NCBI GenBank assembly: GCA_905250125.1
Contig: CAJNOL010000561.1
Coordinates: 59,664-123,663 of the forward strand
Reading direction: 5' to 3'
Source: Rotaria sordida
Taxonomy: Eukaryota > Rotifera > Eurotatoria > Philodinida > Philodinidae
Length of the DNA stretch: 64,000 nt
The first letter of the stretch is position 1. Each line of letters opens with the position of its first letter. The notes beneath the pieces are model-generated. The model was not told where the DNA came from and searched no databases. It was given only the letters and a program-made list of their open reading frames with translations. Position numbers and translations under genes: made by a program. Shown here one piece after another: positions 11,850-25,545 of the stretch.

Positions 11850-12689
11850 TGTGTGTTCGCGCATGCGAACAGATTCTGCACTTCTGATTTAGATTGGCTT
11901 GCTCAATTGAAATGAAATCTAGTCTATATAAGTCATAAAATCATTGCACATGTTTGTCTTGATAATTAAAGTTTTATGTAACTTCCATGATAAACTTTTT
12001 CCAAAATAGTTCTTATTTTCTGATGCTCTTTTTATCATCGAACAGACATTAAATCAATCTTTCTTAGCTTTTGATTATGACTATGAATAAATAAAGACTA
12101 ATCAACTAAAAAACACAATAGATTAAAAATGATTTTATTAAATAATCCAAATAGAACCACAATATATTAAAATATCAGTAAAGCCAATCTATCCATGTAT
12201 TCTGGTACACAGGTATTCATGACCATCATTCGAGTTTTTCGATACTGTTGGATTATTTTGCTTAAATCAAAACAATATTCCACATTTTGTAATTTCATCA
12301 AAGATCAAACAAAAAAAAGATAAGACTGAAAAAAATAATTTTGTTAAAATACTTTGTCTTTTTGAGAGAAAAGTTTATGATGGTTACATGATTGATAATC
12401 ATAAATATGATGAATAAATTTTACAAAGCTTGGTTCTGTCGCCAATAGTTGTTGTTCGATAACTGGGCCCACTTGAAAGCAAAAAGTTTGAATTAATAAC
12501 ATAGTCTGAAGTTATAAGGTAGACACCTTATTCTAATAAAGATTCTGTTCAGTTTTTTATTTTTGTTTCTTTCTAGTCAATATTAATTCTGAATACTCAA
12601 AAACACCATAATATCTGCACGTATATCACCATCTATAATTTAAAAAACCCTAGAGAAATTTCACAAACAACACTAAATATATAACGCCA
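11850..12689. other. AT-rich DNA before the satellite, no gene seen
   Basis: No recognisable coding potential. Mostly A/T runs, with the satellite array taking over at about 12.69 kb. Confidence 0.5.
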
Positions 12690-15600
12690 CCAATCATCAC
12701 ATGAAAAAGGACTAACTTTCAGCACAATTCTCTTCTATCATTTGACTCAATTGGAATCCATTATTTTAATGTGACAATATAGTTCAAAATCACGTGGAAT
12801 AAAAATACTTGTAATCAAAGTCCTCTTTTACTATTTGACTTTATTGCAATCCATTATTTCCATATGACAACATAATCAAATATCACCTGAAAAATGAATA
12901 ATTTCGATCAAAATTATATTCTACTATTTGACTCAATTGGAATACATTATTCCAACGTGGCAAGATCATCCAAAATCATATGAAACAAGAGAAATTTTCA
13001 GCAAAAATCTCTTCTACTATTTCACTTAATTGAAATTCATGATTTCAATAGGACAACAAGATCCAACATTACGTGAAAAAATTATAATTTTCATTAAAAT
13101 TCTATTCTACCATTTGACTCACTTACAATATATTATTCCAAGGTGCGAAAATCATTCAAAATCACGTGAAAAAGAAAAAAATGTGAGCAACATTTTCTTC
13201 CACTATTTGACTCAATTGAAATCCACTATTAGACTCAATTGAAATCCACTATAACAATGCGAAAACATCACGCAAGATTACATGCAAAAAGAATAATTTT
13301 CATTAAAATTCAATTCTACCGTTTGATTCGATTGGAAACCATTATTTACACCTGACAACATCACATAACATCACGTCAAAAAAGAAAAATTCTCAGTACA
13401 ATTCCCTTCTACTGTTTCACACACTTGCAATCCACCACGTCAATGTGAAAAAATGATCCAACATCATCTAGACAAAGAACAGTTTTAAACAAAATTCTCT
13501 TCTACTCTTTGACTCAAATGGAATTCATTATATCAAAGTGACAATATCGTACAACATCACACCGAAATAGAAGAACTTTTAGAAAATATCTGTTCTAATA
13601 TTTGACTCAATTCAAACCCATGATTCCAATGGGACAACATCGTCCAAGAATATGTTGATAAAGGAATAATTTTCATTAAAATTTTCTTCTACGGTTTCAC
13701 TCAACTTCAATTAATTGTTTCAACATGACAAGATGATTAAAGATCACGTGAATAAAGAGCAATGTTGAGCAAAATTCTTTTCTTCTACTCGAGTCAATAC
13801 GAACCCATCATAACAAATGCGATAACATCATCCGATATCACATGATTAAAGAAGAGTTTCAAGCAGAATTATCTTCTATTATTTGACTCAATTGGAATTC
13901 ATCATTCCAATGTGACAACATGATGCAACATCACGCGAAATAAGGAAAACTTTTACCAAGATTCCCTTCCATTATTTTACTGAATTGGGACTTCTTGGTA
14001 GAATCCGACAACATGATCTAATATCACGTGAAAAAATAAAAATTTTCAGCAAAATTCCCTTGTGTTATTTCATATAGTTGTAACCCATCATTTCAATGCG
14101 ACAAAATGATCCAACATCACCTAGGCAAAGAACAATTTTGAGCAAAACTCTCTTCTACTCTTTGGTGCAAATGGAGTCCATTATATCAAAGTGGCAACAT
14201 CGTTCAACATTACGTCAAAAAAGAAGGATTTTCAGCAAATAACTCTTCTACTATTGCACTCAATTGGAAACTATGCTTCTAGTAGGACAACAAGATACAA
14301 CGCCATAGGAAAGAAGAATAACTTTCATTATCACTGTTGTTTTATAATATTTAAATCAATTGGAATCCATCATTTGAATTCGATAACATCATCCAAGATC
14401 ACACTGAAAAAGAATAATTTGCATTAAAATTCTATTCAACGACTACATTCAGCGGTAATCAATTATTTCAACCTAACGAAACGATCAAGCATCACGTGAA
14501 TAAAGAATAATTTTGAGCAAAATTCTCTTCGCCTATTTGAGTCAATATGAATCCATCGTTACAATGCAAAAATATCATCCAACATTACGCAATTGAAGAA
14601 AAGTTTCGAAGAAAATTATTTTCTCTTATTTGACTCAATTGGAATGCATTATTCCAATATGACAACATGATTCAACACGACGCGATAAAAGAAAAACTCT
14701 AAGCAAAATTCTTTTCCATTATGTCACGCAGTTGCAATCTATCATTTCAATGTAACAAACTGATCCAATATCACCTAAACAACGAACAATTTTGAACAAA
14801 ACTCTCTTCTACTCTTTGACTCAAATGGAATCTATTATACCAAAGTGAGAGAATCGTTCAATATGACGTCAAAAAAGAAAAATCTTCAGCAAATATCTTT
14901 TCTACTATTGAACTTTGTTGGAATTGATGCTTTCAATGAGACAACAAGATCCAACATTACGTAAAAAAACAATAATTTTCATTAAAATTCCATTCTACCA
15001 TTTGACTCAATTGGAATCCATTATTACAATGGGATAACATCATCTAAGATCAAGTGAAAAAGAGTAATTTTCATTACAATTCAATTCGACTATTTAAATC
15101 AATTGCAATCCATTATTTCAATGCAACAACGTCCTCTAAGGTCACTTTCTATAAAGAATAATTTTTATTAAAAATCTCTTCTATGATTTCATTCAGCTTC
15201 AATCAACTATCTCAACATGAGAATATAATCAAGGATCACGTCAACAAAGAATAATTTCGAGCAAAATTCTCTTCTTCTTCTTGACTCAATACGAATCCAT
15301 TATTACAATGCGACGACATCATCCAACATCATGTGATTAAAGAAGAGTTTCGAGCAAAATTATCTTCTATTATTTGACTCAACTGAAATTCATTATTCGA
15401 ATGTGGCAACATGATCCCAGATCACCCGAAAACAAAATAAATTTCACGAAAATTCGCTTCTACTATTTGAGTCAATTGAAATCCATTATTACAATGCGAT
15501 AACATCATCCAAAATTACGTGAATAAAGAATAATTTTCATTACAGTTCTATTCTACCGTCTGACTCAATTGGAATTCATTTTTTCAATCTGAGGACATCT

Positions 15601-18600
15601 TGTAATATCACATGAAGAAAGAATAATTTTTACGAAAATTCGCTTCTACTATTTGACTCAATTGGAATGTGTTTTTGTCATGTGACAATATGATACAACA
15701 TGACATGAAAAAAGAACGTACTTTACGAAAATTCTCCTCTACTATTTCGCTTAATAGAAATCCATTATAACAATACCACAACATCATCCGACATCAAGTG
15801 ATTGAAGAACAGTTTTAAGCAAAATTATCTTCCATTTTTCAATTCAATTGGAATCCAATTTTACATCGTGACAACATAATCCAACGTCACGTGAGAAAAG
15901 AAGTTTTTTTACGAAGATTGTCTTCTATCATCAGACTCATTTGGAATACATTTTTGTCAATGTGACAACATCCTACAACATCATCTGAAAGAAGAATAAT
16001 TTTTACGAAAACTGTCTTCTTCTATCTGACTCTATTGAAACCCATTTTTGTAATACCAAAGCATCATCCAACGTCACGTGAGAAAAGAAGGTTTTTTACG
16101 AAGATTATCTTCTATCATCAGACTCATTTGAAATACATTTTTGTCAATGTGACAACATTCTACAACATCATCTGAAAGAAGAATAATTTTTACGAAAACT
16201 ATCTTCTTCTATCTGACTCTATTGGAACCTATTTTTGTAATATCAAAGCATCATCCAACGTCACGTGAGAAAAGAAGGTTTTTTACGAAGATTGTCTTCT
16301 ACTATCAGACTCATTTGAAATACATTTTGACAATGTGACAACATAATGCAACATGAGGTGAAAAAAGAGAATACTTTATGAAAATTCTCTTCTACTATTT
16401 GGCTCAATATGAATCCATTATTACAATTCCACAGCATCGTCCCACATCACATAATGAAAGAACGGTTTTGAACAAAATTGTCTTCAATTTTTTGACTCAA
16501 CTGGAATTCATCTTTATATCATGACAACATGATCCAACATGCCATGAAAAAAGAATATATTTTACGAAAATTCCCTTCTACTATTTGACTAAATTGGTAT
16601 CTATTATTCCAAGCTGATATATGATCTGAGATCATGTAAAAAATGAAAATACTGAGCAAAAGTCTCCTCGACTATTTGACTTAATTGGCAGTCATTTTTC
16701 AATCCTACAACATCGTCGAACATTACGAGATAAAAGAATACTATTTACTAGCATTATTTCCTACTACCTGACTCGATTCTAATCGATTTTTTCAATGTGA
16801 CGACATCATGCAACGTCTCGTGAAAAAAATATAATTTTTAGGAAAATTGTGTTGTACTATTTAAGTCAATTAGAATCCATTTTTTTAATGTGACAACATG
16901 ATCGAACACGAGGTAGAAAAAGGACAATTTTGAGCAAAATTCGCTTCCATTATTTGTCTCATATGGAATTGATTATTTCCATATCAAAACATCATCGAAC
17001 ATCACGTAAAAAAAGTATGATTTTCACTAAAATTCTTTTCTGTTATTTAACTTCATTGCAATCGAATGTTACCCGTGACAACATGCTCCAAGAGCACGTG
17101 AAGAAGGAATAATTTTCAACAAAATTCGCTTCTACTTTTTCACTCAATTGCAAATCATTCTTATAATGTGACAAAATAATCCAACATCATGATAAAAAGG
17201 AACAATTTTTAGGAAGATTCTCTTCTACTATTTGACTCAATTACCCTCCATTATTCTCAAATGTTACAAAACGATCGAATCTTATGTGGAAAAAGAAATA
17301 TTTAGAGCAAAATTCTGTTGCAATATTTCGATGAATTGCTATCTATTATTTCAACCAACAAAATCATCAAACATGACGTGAAAAAATGATTATCTTTACG
17401 AAAATTCTTTTCTACTATTTGAGTCAACGGAAATTCATTATTCCAACATGACAATATCATCCAACATTACTCGGAAAAAGGTAATTTTTACGAAAACACG
17501 ATTCCACTATTTCACTCAATTGAAGTCCATTGTTTGAATATGAGAACGTCATCCAACATCACATATAGAAAGAATAATTGTCATCAAAATTCCTTTTTAC
17601 TATTTGACTTTTTTAGAATCCATTATTTCTATGTCACAACATGCTGCAGTGTCCCGTAAATAAAGAATAATTTCCATCAAAATTCACCTCTAGTATTTGA
17701 CTCGACTGCCATCCATTACTTCAGCGTGACAATAAGATTCAATATCATGTGGTAAAACAACAATTGTGAGCAAAAGTCTCTTGTAATATATGACTTTAGT
17801 GGAATCTGGTAGTTCAATATGGCAACATGATTCAACATTACGTGAAAAAAGAATAATTCTCATCAAAAGTCTTTTCTATACGAAAACTATTTTCTGCTAT
17901 TCGATTTAATTGAAATTCATTATTTCAATATGGTAGCATCAATGAACATCATGTGAAAAAAGAATAATTTTTAGGAAAGTCGTCTTCTATTATTTGACAC
18001 AATTGAGATCCATTATATCAGTGTGAGAGTGTGATTGAAGATTATATGAAAAGCAAAAATTTTTTACCAAAATTCTCTGTTACAATTCCACTCAATTTGA
18101 TCCTTTATGTCAACGTGACAATATAATCCAATATCAAATGAGAAAAGAATAGTTTTAATTACAGTTTGCTGTAACTATTTGAGTCAATTATAATTCATAA
18201 TTTCAATGTACCAACTTGATACAATATCCCGTGAAAAAAGAACTATTCACAAGAAACTTCATTTCTATAATTCGACTCAAATGGAATTGTTTATTTCGAT
18301 GTGATAGATTCATCCAACATTACATGTAAAAAGAATCCCTTTCATAATAGTTCTCTTCCGCTATTTGACTCAATGGAATTTCATTCTTTTAATTTGAGAA
18401 AATAACGCAACATCATCCTCAAAAGGAATTATTTTCACGAAAATCATCTCCTAATATTTGAATCAATGGAAACTCATTCATTCAAAGTGAGAAGATGATG
18501 CAATATTGCGTGAAAAATGGATAACTATCATTGAAATTCTCTTCTACTATTGGACTCAGTTGGAATGAATTTTTCAATTCGACAATATCATCCAACATCA

Positions 18601-21600
18601 CGTGAAAGAAGATAATTTTCACAACAGTTCTCTTCGAGTATTTGACTGCATTGGAATGCGTTATTTCAATGGGACAACATCATCCGACAATACGTGAAAA
18701 AAGACTAGTTTTCATCAAAATTCTCTTCTGCTATTTGTGTCAATTGGAATCCGTTATTTCAACGTGATATTATTGTTCAGCGTCACATGGAAAAGAATTG
18801 TTTTCGTAACAATGCTGTTCTACTATTTCGCTCAATTGCAATCCATTATTTGAATATGACAATATTAACCAACATCGCATGAAAAAACAATAGTTTTTAT
18901 CAAAACTGTCTCCTATTATTTGACTGAAGTGGAATCCAATATTGCAATATGATAGCATCATGCAACATCATGTAAAAGAAGAATAAATTTTATAACTATG
19001 CTCTTCTGATATTTGATTCGACTGGAATCCATCATTTCAATCAGACAACACCATCCTACATCGCGTGAAAAAAGAATAATTTTCATCAAAATTCTCTTCT
19101 ATTATTTGACTCAATTAGAATTCATTGTTCCACTGTTACAGCATGATCGAACATTAGATAGAAAAAGAATAGTTGCTATCAAAATCGTCGTCTAGTATTT
19201 GAGGTAATGGAAATTCATTGTTTCAGAGTAATAACATTATCTACTATCAACGGAAAAAAAGAATAGTTTTAAGTAAAATTTCGTTCTACTATTTGACTCA
19301 TTTGGAATAAGTTATTTCGATGTGACAACACGGCTCAACACGACGTGAAAAACGAAGAACTTTTACGAAAATTCTCTTCGACCATGTGACTCACTTGGAA
19401 TCCATTGTATCAATGTGACAATAGGTTCCAATATCAATGAGAAAAGGAATAGTTTTAAGCACAATTCTCTTCTTCTATTTTACTCAATTAGAATCCATGA
19501 TATGAATGTGAGAACATAATCTTAGTTGACGTAAAAATAAAATAATTTTGAATAAAATTTCGTTCTACTATTGGACTGAATCGGAATCCATTACTTTAAT
19601 ATGACAATATGATGGAACATCTTGTGCAAAAAGATTAATTTTCATAAAAGTGCTGCTCTACTTTTCTACGCGCTTGGGATCTATTGTTTCAACTTTATAA
19701 CATGATGTAAGATCACATGACAAAAGACTAGTTTCAACGAAAATTATCTTCTAATATTTTATCCCAGTTGAGATCCATTATTTCAATGTGACAATATCAT
19801 CCAACATGACATGAAGAACGAGTGATTTTTACTAGAACTATCTGCTATTATTTGACTCGATTGGGATTCATTATTTCAATATCAAAACATCATCTAACAT
19901 GACGTTAACAACGAATAATTCCTACGAAAATTTTCTTCTAGTATTCGAGTGAATTGAAATCTTACATTTCGACATGACAATATCATCTAGCATCGCGTAA
20001 GAAAAGAGTAATTTTCAGAAAAACTCTCTTCTAATATTTGACTCAATTGTGGTTCGTTATACAAATGTGAAAACATGATTCAAGATGATGTGAAAAGAGA
20101 AGAAATTTTACCAAAAGTCTTTTCTACAATTTGACTCTATTTAAATCGATTATGTGAATATGGCAACATCATCGAACATAACCTGAAAAGAGGATAATTT
20201 TCACAAAAATTGTATTTTACTATCTAACTTAATTGGAACTGTCTATTACAATATGGCAACATGATCAAAGATCGTGTGAAAAAAGAACAATTTTGAAGAA
20301 AATTCTGTTCTAACATTTTACTCAATCAGAATCCATTATTTCAATGTGGCGATATCATTCAAGATTACGTGAAGAAAGAATTATTTTCATTAAAGTTCTC
20401 CTCTACTCTTTGACTCAATCGGAATCTATTATTTCAATACGACGACATTATTTAACATCACATCGAAAAAGGATAATTTTCATAACAATTCTCTTTTACT
20501 ATTTCAGTCGATTGAAACCCATTACTTCAATTTGACAACATTATCGAATACGACGGGAAAAAGGAAGAATTTTAAAGAAAATCCTCTTCTATTTTTTAAC
20601 TCAATTGGAATTAATTATTTCAATTAAAAAACAATGAACCAACATCATATGGAAAAAGAATTATTTTCACTAAAATTCTCTTCTACTATTTGACTTCGGC
20701 GAAATCCATTATCTCAATTCGGCAACGTTATCCAGCAGCAGTTGAAAAAAGAATAATTTTCATAACAGTTCTCATCTACTATTAGACTCAATCTGAACCT
20801 ATTATTTCAATGTAACAACACCATTCTTGGATCGCATGTAGAAAGAATATTTTTCATAATAAGTCTCTTGTAGTATTAGATGCAGTGAGAATTCATTATT
20901 GCAATGCAACAACATGATTCAACTTCACGTAAGAAAGGAATAATTTGAAACAAAATGCTCTTCTAGTACTTGACTCAATTGGAATCTATCATTTCAATGT
21001 GACGACATCGTCTAACATCACATGAAAAAAGAATGATTTTGAACAAAATCTTCTTTTAGTACTTGACTGAACTAAAATTCATCATATCTTTGTGACAATA
21101 TCATTCAACATTAGGTGAGAAAAGAATAATTTCCATCAAGTTTGTCTTCTTCTATTTGAGCCGATTGACCACCATCATTTCTATATGGCAACATGATCTA
21201 ACATTACGTGAAAGAAGAATAATTTTCATCAAAATTCTCTTCTACTATTTGACTCAACTGGAATCGATTATTTCACTAGAACACATCATCCAACATGCTG
21301 TGAAAAAAGAATAATTTACATCAATATTCTTTGTTACTATTTGATTCAATTGGAATTCGTTTTTTCAGTGTGACAACATCTTCCAATATCGCATGAAAAA
21401 GAGATAATTATCATCAAAATTCTCTTCTACTGTTTGACTCAATCGGAATCCATTATTTCAATATGATAACATGATCCACGTCATGTGAAAAAAGTATTAT
21501 TTTCATAATAATTCTTTTCTAATATTTGACTGAATTGTAATCCATTATTCGTACGTAACAACATTATCCAACATCATATGAAAAGAGAAGAATTTTAAAC

Positions 21601-22745
21601 AAAATTCTCTTCTATTATTTGACTCAATTAGGATCCGTTATTTCAATGTGACAACTTCATCCAATGTTACTTGAAAAATGGATAATTTTCATCAAAATTC
21701 TCTTATACTATTTGATTCATTTGTTTTCCGTTATTTTAATGTGGCATCATTATCCAATGTTATGTAAAAAAAGAATAATTTTGAACAAAGTTCTCTTCTA
21801 CTATTTGACTGAATTCGAATCCGTTATTTCAAGGTGACAAGTTTATCCGACATGACATGAGAAAAGATTAATTCTGACGAAAGTTCTCTGCTGCAATCGG
21901 ACTCTTATTTGTATTAGTTATTTCAATGTGGTAATATCAACCAACATCATGTGAAAAAAGAATAATTCTGAAAAAAATTCTCTCCTACTGTTTGACTCAA
22001 ATGGAATCCCTTATGGCGAAGTCGAAACGTTATCCAATCTCACGTGAAAAAAGAATAGCTTTTACGATAATTTCGTGTTAGTATTTGATTGAATTGAAAT
22101 CCATTATTTCAGTATGACAACATGATTCAACATCACGTGAATAAGGACTAATTTTCATTACAATTCTGTTTTACTATTTAACTCAATTGTAATACAGTAT
22201 TCAAATATGATAACCTGATCCAACATCATCGGAAAAAAGAATAATTTTCATTAGAATTTTATTCTACTATTTGATTGAATTGGAATCGATTATTTTAATT
22301 GAAACAAAATGATCCAACATCATGTGAGAAGAGAATAGTTTGCATAAGAATTCTCTTCTACTATTTAGCTTAATCTGAATTCGTTATTTCAATGTGAGAG
22401 TATAATCTCACAACACTTGAAAGATGAATAATTTCGATGAAAATTCTTTCCTACTATTTTACTCATTTGCAATTCGTTGTTACATTGTGACAATATGATC
22501 GAACATCTGACGAAAAGAGAATAATTTTGAAGAAAATTCTCTTGTATTATTTGACTTGATTGGAATGTATTTTTCCAATGTGACAACATCGTTCTACATC
22601 ACATGAAGAAAGAATAATTCTCATAAGAATTTTGTTCTAGTTTTTGAACTTTTTAAAATCCATTATTTGAATATTACAACAAGATCTGAGGTCACGTAAA
22701 AACAGAAAATGTGTATCAGAATTGTATTCTAGTATATGATTCGTT
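12690..22745 (+). repeat. 93-bp satellite array, about 108 units
   Basis: A continuous array of a degenerate monomer of about 93 bp. The word TTTGACT recurs at 12741 and 12834 (exactly 93 apart) and at similar spacing to the end. A typical unit contains TTCTCTTCTACTATTTGACT, then CAATTGGAATCCATTATTTC, AATGTGACAACATCATCCAA, CATCACGTGAAAAAAGAATA and ATTTTCATCAAAA, in that order. All units run in the same direction. Divergence between units is substantial, and there are local higher-order dimers of about 187 bp at 15881-16330. The boundaries are gradual: the first recognisable unit fragment is near 12686 and the last near 22745. Many short open frames inside it are accidental. Its role is unknown; possibilities include heterochromatin or simple expansion. 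Confidence 0.97.
15881..16330 (+). repeat. Higher-order dimer repeats inside the satellite
   Basis: CCAACGTCACGTGAGAAAAG recurs at 15881, 16068 and 16255, spaced 187 bp, that is two monomers. The intervening sequences are much more alike than neighbouring monomers elsewhere, including the shared ACAACATCATCTGAAAGAAG and CATTTTTGTCAATGTGACAA words. This indicates recent local duplication of a two-unit block. Confidence 0.85.
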
Positions 22746-24560
22746 GTTGAAGTCTGTTTGAGATTGTGTTAGAATTCGAGTTGGTAAGGTTATTAACGAA
22801 ATAGTAACATGTTTGCAGTCGTATTTCATGATGAATCTCGGAGTATCGTGTGTGTTGGGTTTTAGTGAATTGGTTATCCGTTTTTTTGAACTGTTGTAAT
22901 GATCGACATGTTCAGTTATAGTGTACTAACGTTGCATTTTTGAGGAAGGAAAGTTTGAAATTTTTTTGTAGTAAATGAATAACTCTAATCATGGTTTTGT
23001 TCTAATTTTTCACTCATCTCACAGGAAAAAAATTTCGATCGTAATCAGCATAGAAGATGATATGTAGCCAGAATATTTCAAATTACGAGTCTGTTCAATT
23101 AATATTCCTATATAGAACTGATGTTTTAAATTATTCAAATGAGGATAGCAGCTTTGGCAGATGAATATGTTAAACTAAGACTTTATTCACTATTTTAATC
23201 ATTCTCAAGTGATACTTTTTGATATGTCAATCAAAACCAAGAATGTATGGGAAATGAATAATTATGACCAAAGTTTGATTCGGTCATTTTGTATTTCAAA
23301 AACAAAACTTTCGTAAGGAAACATAGTGAAAGATGGTAACGTATATGAATGTTTCTTACAATAATTTGATTTGACTCTTTTGTCCATTACTAACCAGTAG
23401 TTTTGAAATCACAAATGAATGTCTGATTGTATGAAAATTGAATAATTTTAACGAGAGTTCTTTTCATTTATTTTGTTTCACATGAAAGATATCATCAAAT
23501 TTTTTATACAATCAAAATAATGACAGAAAGATGAATAATATCAGGATGGTTAGGTGCAATTACTTTGTTTCTTTCGAAATACAGTACGAAACTTACCAAA
23601 GAAAGGTCTAGTTTTATGAAAAGCGAACCATCACAACAAGTATCTTGTTTGTTTACTTTGTACGTTTGAAAGTAGCTCACCTAGTCGAGATAATAATATA
23701 AAATCATATAACAAATAAATAGTTCCAAGTTGGCTTCTCCTTCGTTGTGTCCATCTTTGACCAATCTAAAGGAACATTTAAAAAAACAACTTAGAAATAT
23801 TAAGTGAAAATATCTCTTCATAGAAATGTGGTGCGATTTATAATATAGTGGCACAAAAGTAAAGTAAACGCACATTACTGAAGAAACCGAATGTTCTTAG
23901 TGGATATAATTCATATCTAAACACTCAAGAAATATTGTTACTAGTCCTAAGGATGAGTGTGTATGAATAATAGACTCGTACTTACATCTGTACTCCGTTC
24001 TATATATCTTAAAAGCTTTTATCACCGCCTTCTATAGTGTACAAAAATACGGCAGGCGACTCCTCTTGTGTTAGCTGATGCTTTCATGGGTAACAGCAAT
24101 ACTATTTTGCTTCATTGATAGATCGATTTAACCAATCGAACCACGACATAACAGATTTCAAAGCTTGTTCGGAAGGGACGATGGAATGGTGCCAGTAGAC
24201 ACCAATGGGCGGAAGCTTTTTGTTACTGATCTCAATGTCTAAAAACCGGCTTATCTTCGCAGTAATACTCTATTCTAATAAGATGCTTCTCAAAGTATTG
24301 CATCAACTAATCTAGACGAACTTACGTAGCTGTTAGTTGTTGTGTGGCAATCGACGTTGCAAAAAGTATAAGTGTTTCTATGATAACACTTTTTGCTTAT
24401 TATCTTGTGATATGAAAAACAAACCAAAGAGTGTTTTTTCTTTTTCTTCTAGTAGAACATTCGAGTCACAGAAAGAAAAAGATAAATCAAAACATGCATG
24501 TCTATACTGAAGTCTAATAAGTACTGTTGACTACTCTCTATCAAAGGATAGAGGCATCTA
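22746..24560. other. Intergenic after the satellite, nothing recognised
   Basis: The region is less repetitive than the array. A slightly less AT-rich patch at about 24040-24360 could be a decayed coding fragment, but no motif can be read in any frame. Confidence 0.45.
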
Positions 24561-24568
24561 AGAGCCGA

Positions 24569-24592
24569 AGTGTGGGATGTGGGTGTGAGTGG
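24569..24592 (+). repeat. TGTGGG-like G-rich tract B
   Basis: AGTGTGGGATGTGGGTGTGA, without an adjacent C-rich partner. It lies about 270 bp before the paired tract C and may be a half-copy of the same kind of element. Confidence 0.5.
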
Positions 24593-24860
24593 ACATAAAT
24601 CAACAAAAAAACAGATCGACCTATATGCCTATTATACAAATCAATCTGCTGCTCTCGACTCTTGCTTTTCATCAATCAATTTCCTGTCGAAAATTACATA
24701 ACAACAAAATATTAAGTGAATATTCTTGAATTAAAATTAATGAAAAAATGCAGAGTTAATTTCGCCGACGCGTTTCGTGTTATTCATTAAAATATTAAAA
24801 CACTCATCAGGGCTTTGCATTATAATAAGAAGTATAAGCTGGGAATTTAAATATAAAAAG

Positions 24861-24958
24861 AGTGTGACTGTGTGGGTGTCAGGTGTGACTATGGGTATGG
24901 TTTTGTAAGAAAAAATAAGACCTACATTGACGCACCAACACCCACATATCCACATCCT
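24861..24958. repeat. TGTGGG-like hairpin C
   Basis: G-rich words (GTGTGACTGTGTGGGTGTCA and GGTGTGACTATGGGTATGG) are followed after about 30 bases by ACGCACCAACACCCACATAT and CCACATCC. It overlaps the 3' end of the membrane-protein remnant on the other strand. Confidence 0.7.
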
Positions 24959-24964
24959 CTTTAT

Positions 24965-25544
24965 TTAGTAAATGTATAGAAAGAAGAAAATGACAAAAAA
25001 AAATCGAGTGCCAGATGCAATACGGTTCAGATAGTGATGATTTCTGATTTGAAAGGTGAGTTGAACTGTATGTAGAACTATGAATCGAAGAGTAACAGTA
25101 ATTCTTCCATAGAAACCTAAAATTCGATAGATAATATGGAGAAGATTGTTCATAGGATACTGCGTAAGTTACACTGATTTGCCACTCGTCAATAAACAGT
25201 TGATCGAGAAGAGTTTGTATTGAAGTGTTTGTCGAAAAGCGACTTGGTAATGATGAATTCATTACATTCGTAAGGAGTGTAATCGACCTTGGATTACTTA
25301 TATTTCCATAGTATTTAATCATTTGTGAGATGATAAATGATTCGTCAAAAAATTGATTGATTGAGATGTTAACTGTTGCTGGTAATATTGTATATAATGA
25401 TATTAGAATATTAAAATATGCGGCTTCGTGCATACCCAAATCTGTTCTCCTGTAATAATTGATCGATGAAAGAGAAAATATATAAAAGAATTCAGTTAGA
25501 TTAAACACATCGTTTGAACATATTTGATGAAGCGTGATATTCAC
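24965..25544 (-). pseudogene. Frameshifted fragment of a bdelloid extracellular/membrane protein
   Basis: From 25544 downwards the frame reads LTEFFYIFSLSSINYYRRTD, later LGMHEAAYFNILISLYTILP, then FFDESFIISQMIKYYGNISN. This matches my memory of a large bdelloid family of secreted or membrane proteins, usually ending in a single transmembrane segment after a conserved GLYGGLT-like motif. That motif (LGFYGRITVTLRFI) is present but in a different frame (24965-25153), so a frameshift lies around 25110-25150. Possible N-glycosylation sites (NIS, NSS, NTS) fit an extracellular location. No N-terminal exon with a signal peptide was found upstream. I therefore call it a broken partial copy. The family assignment is from recall; function is unknown. 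Confidence 0.6.
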
Positions 25545-25545
25545 T

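Noticed and set aside
12690..22745. Several 60-70 codon reading frames within the array (for example 14191-14427, 20344-20535)
   Set aside because: They follow the satellite unit and have no independent features; stops are removed by chance in diverged units.
12690..22745. CRISPR-like array
   Set aside because: The repeats are contiguous 93-bp units without constant spacers, and the genome is eukaryotic.
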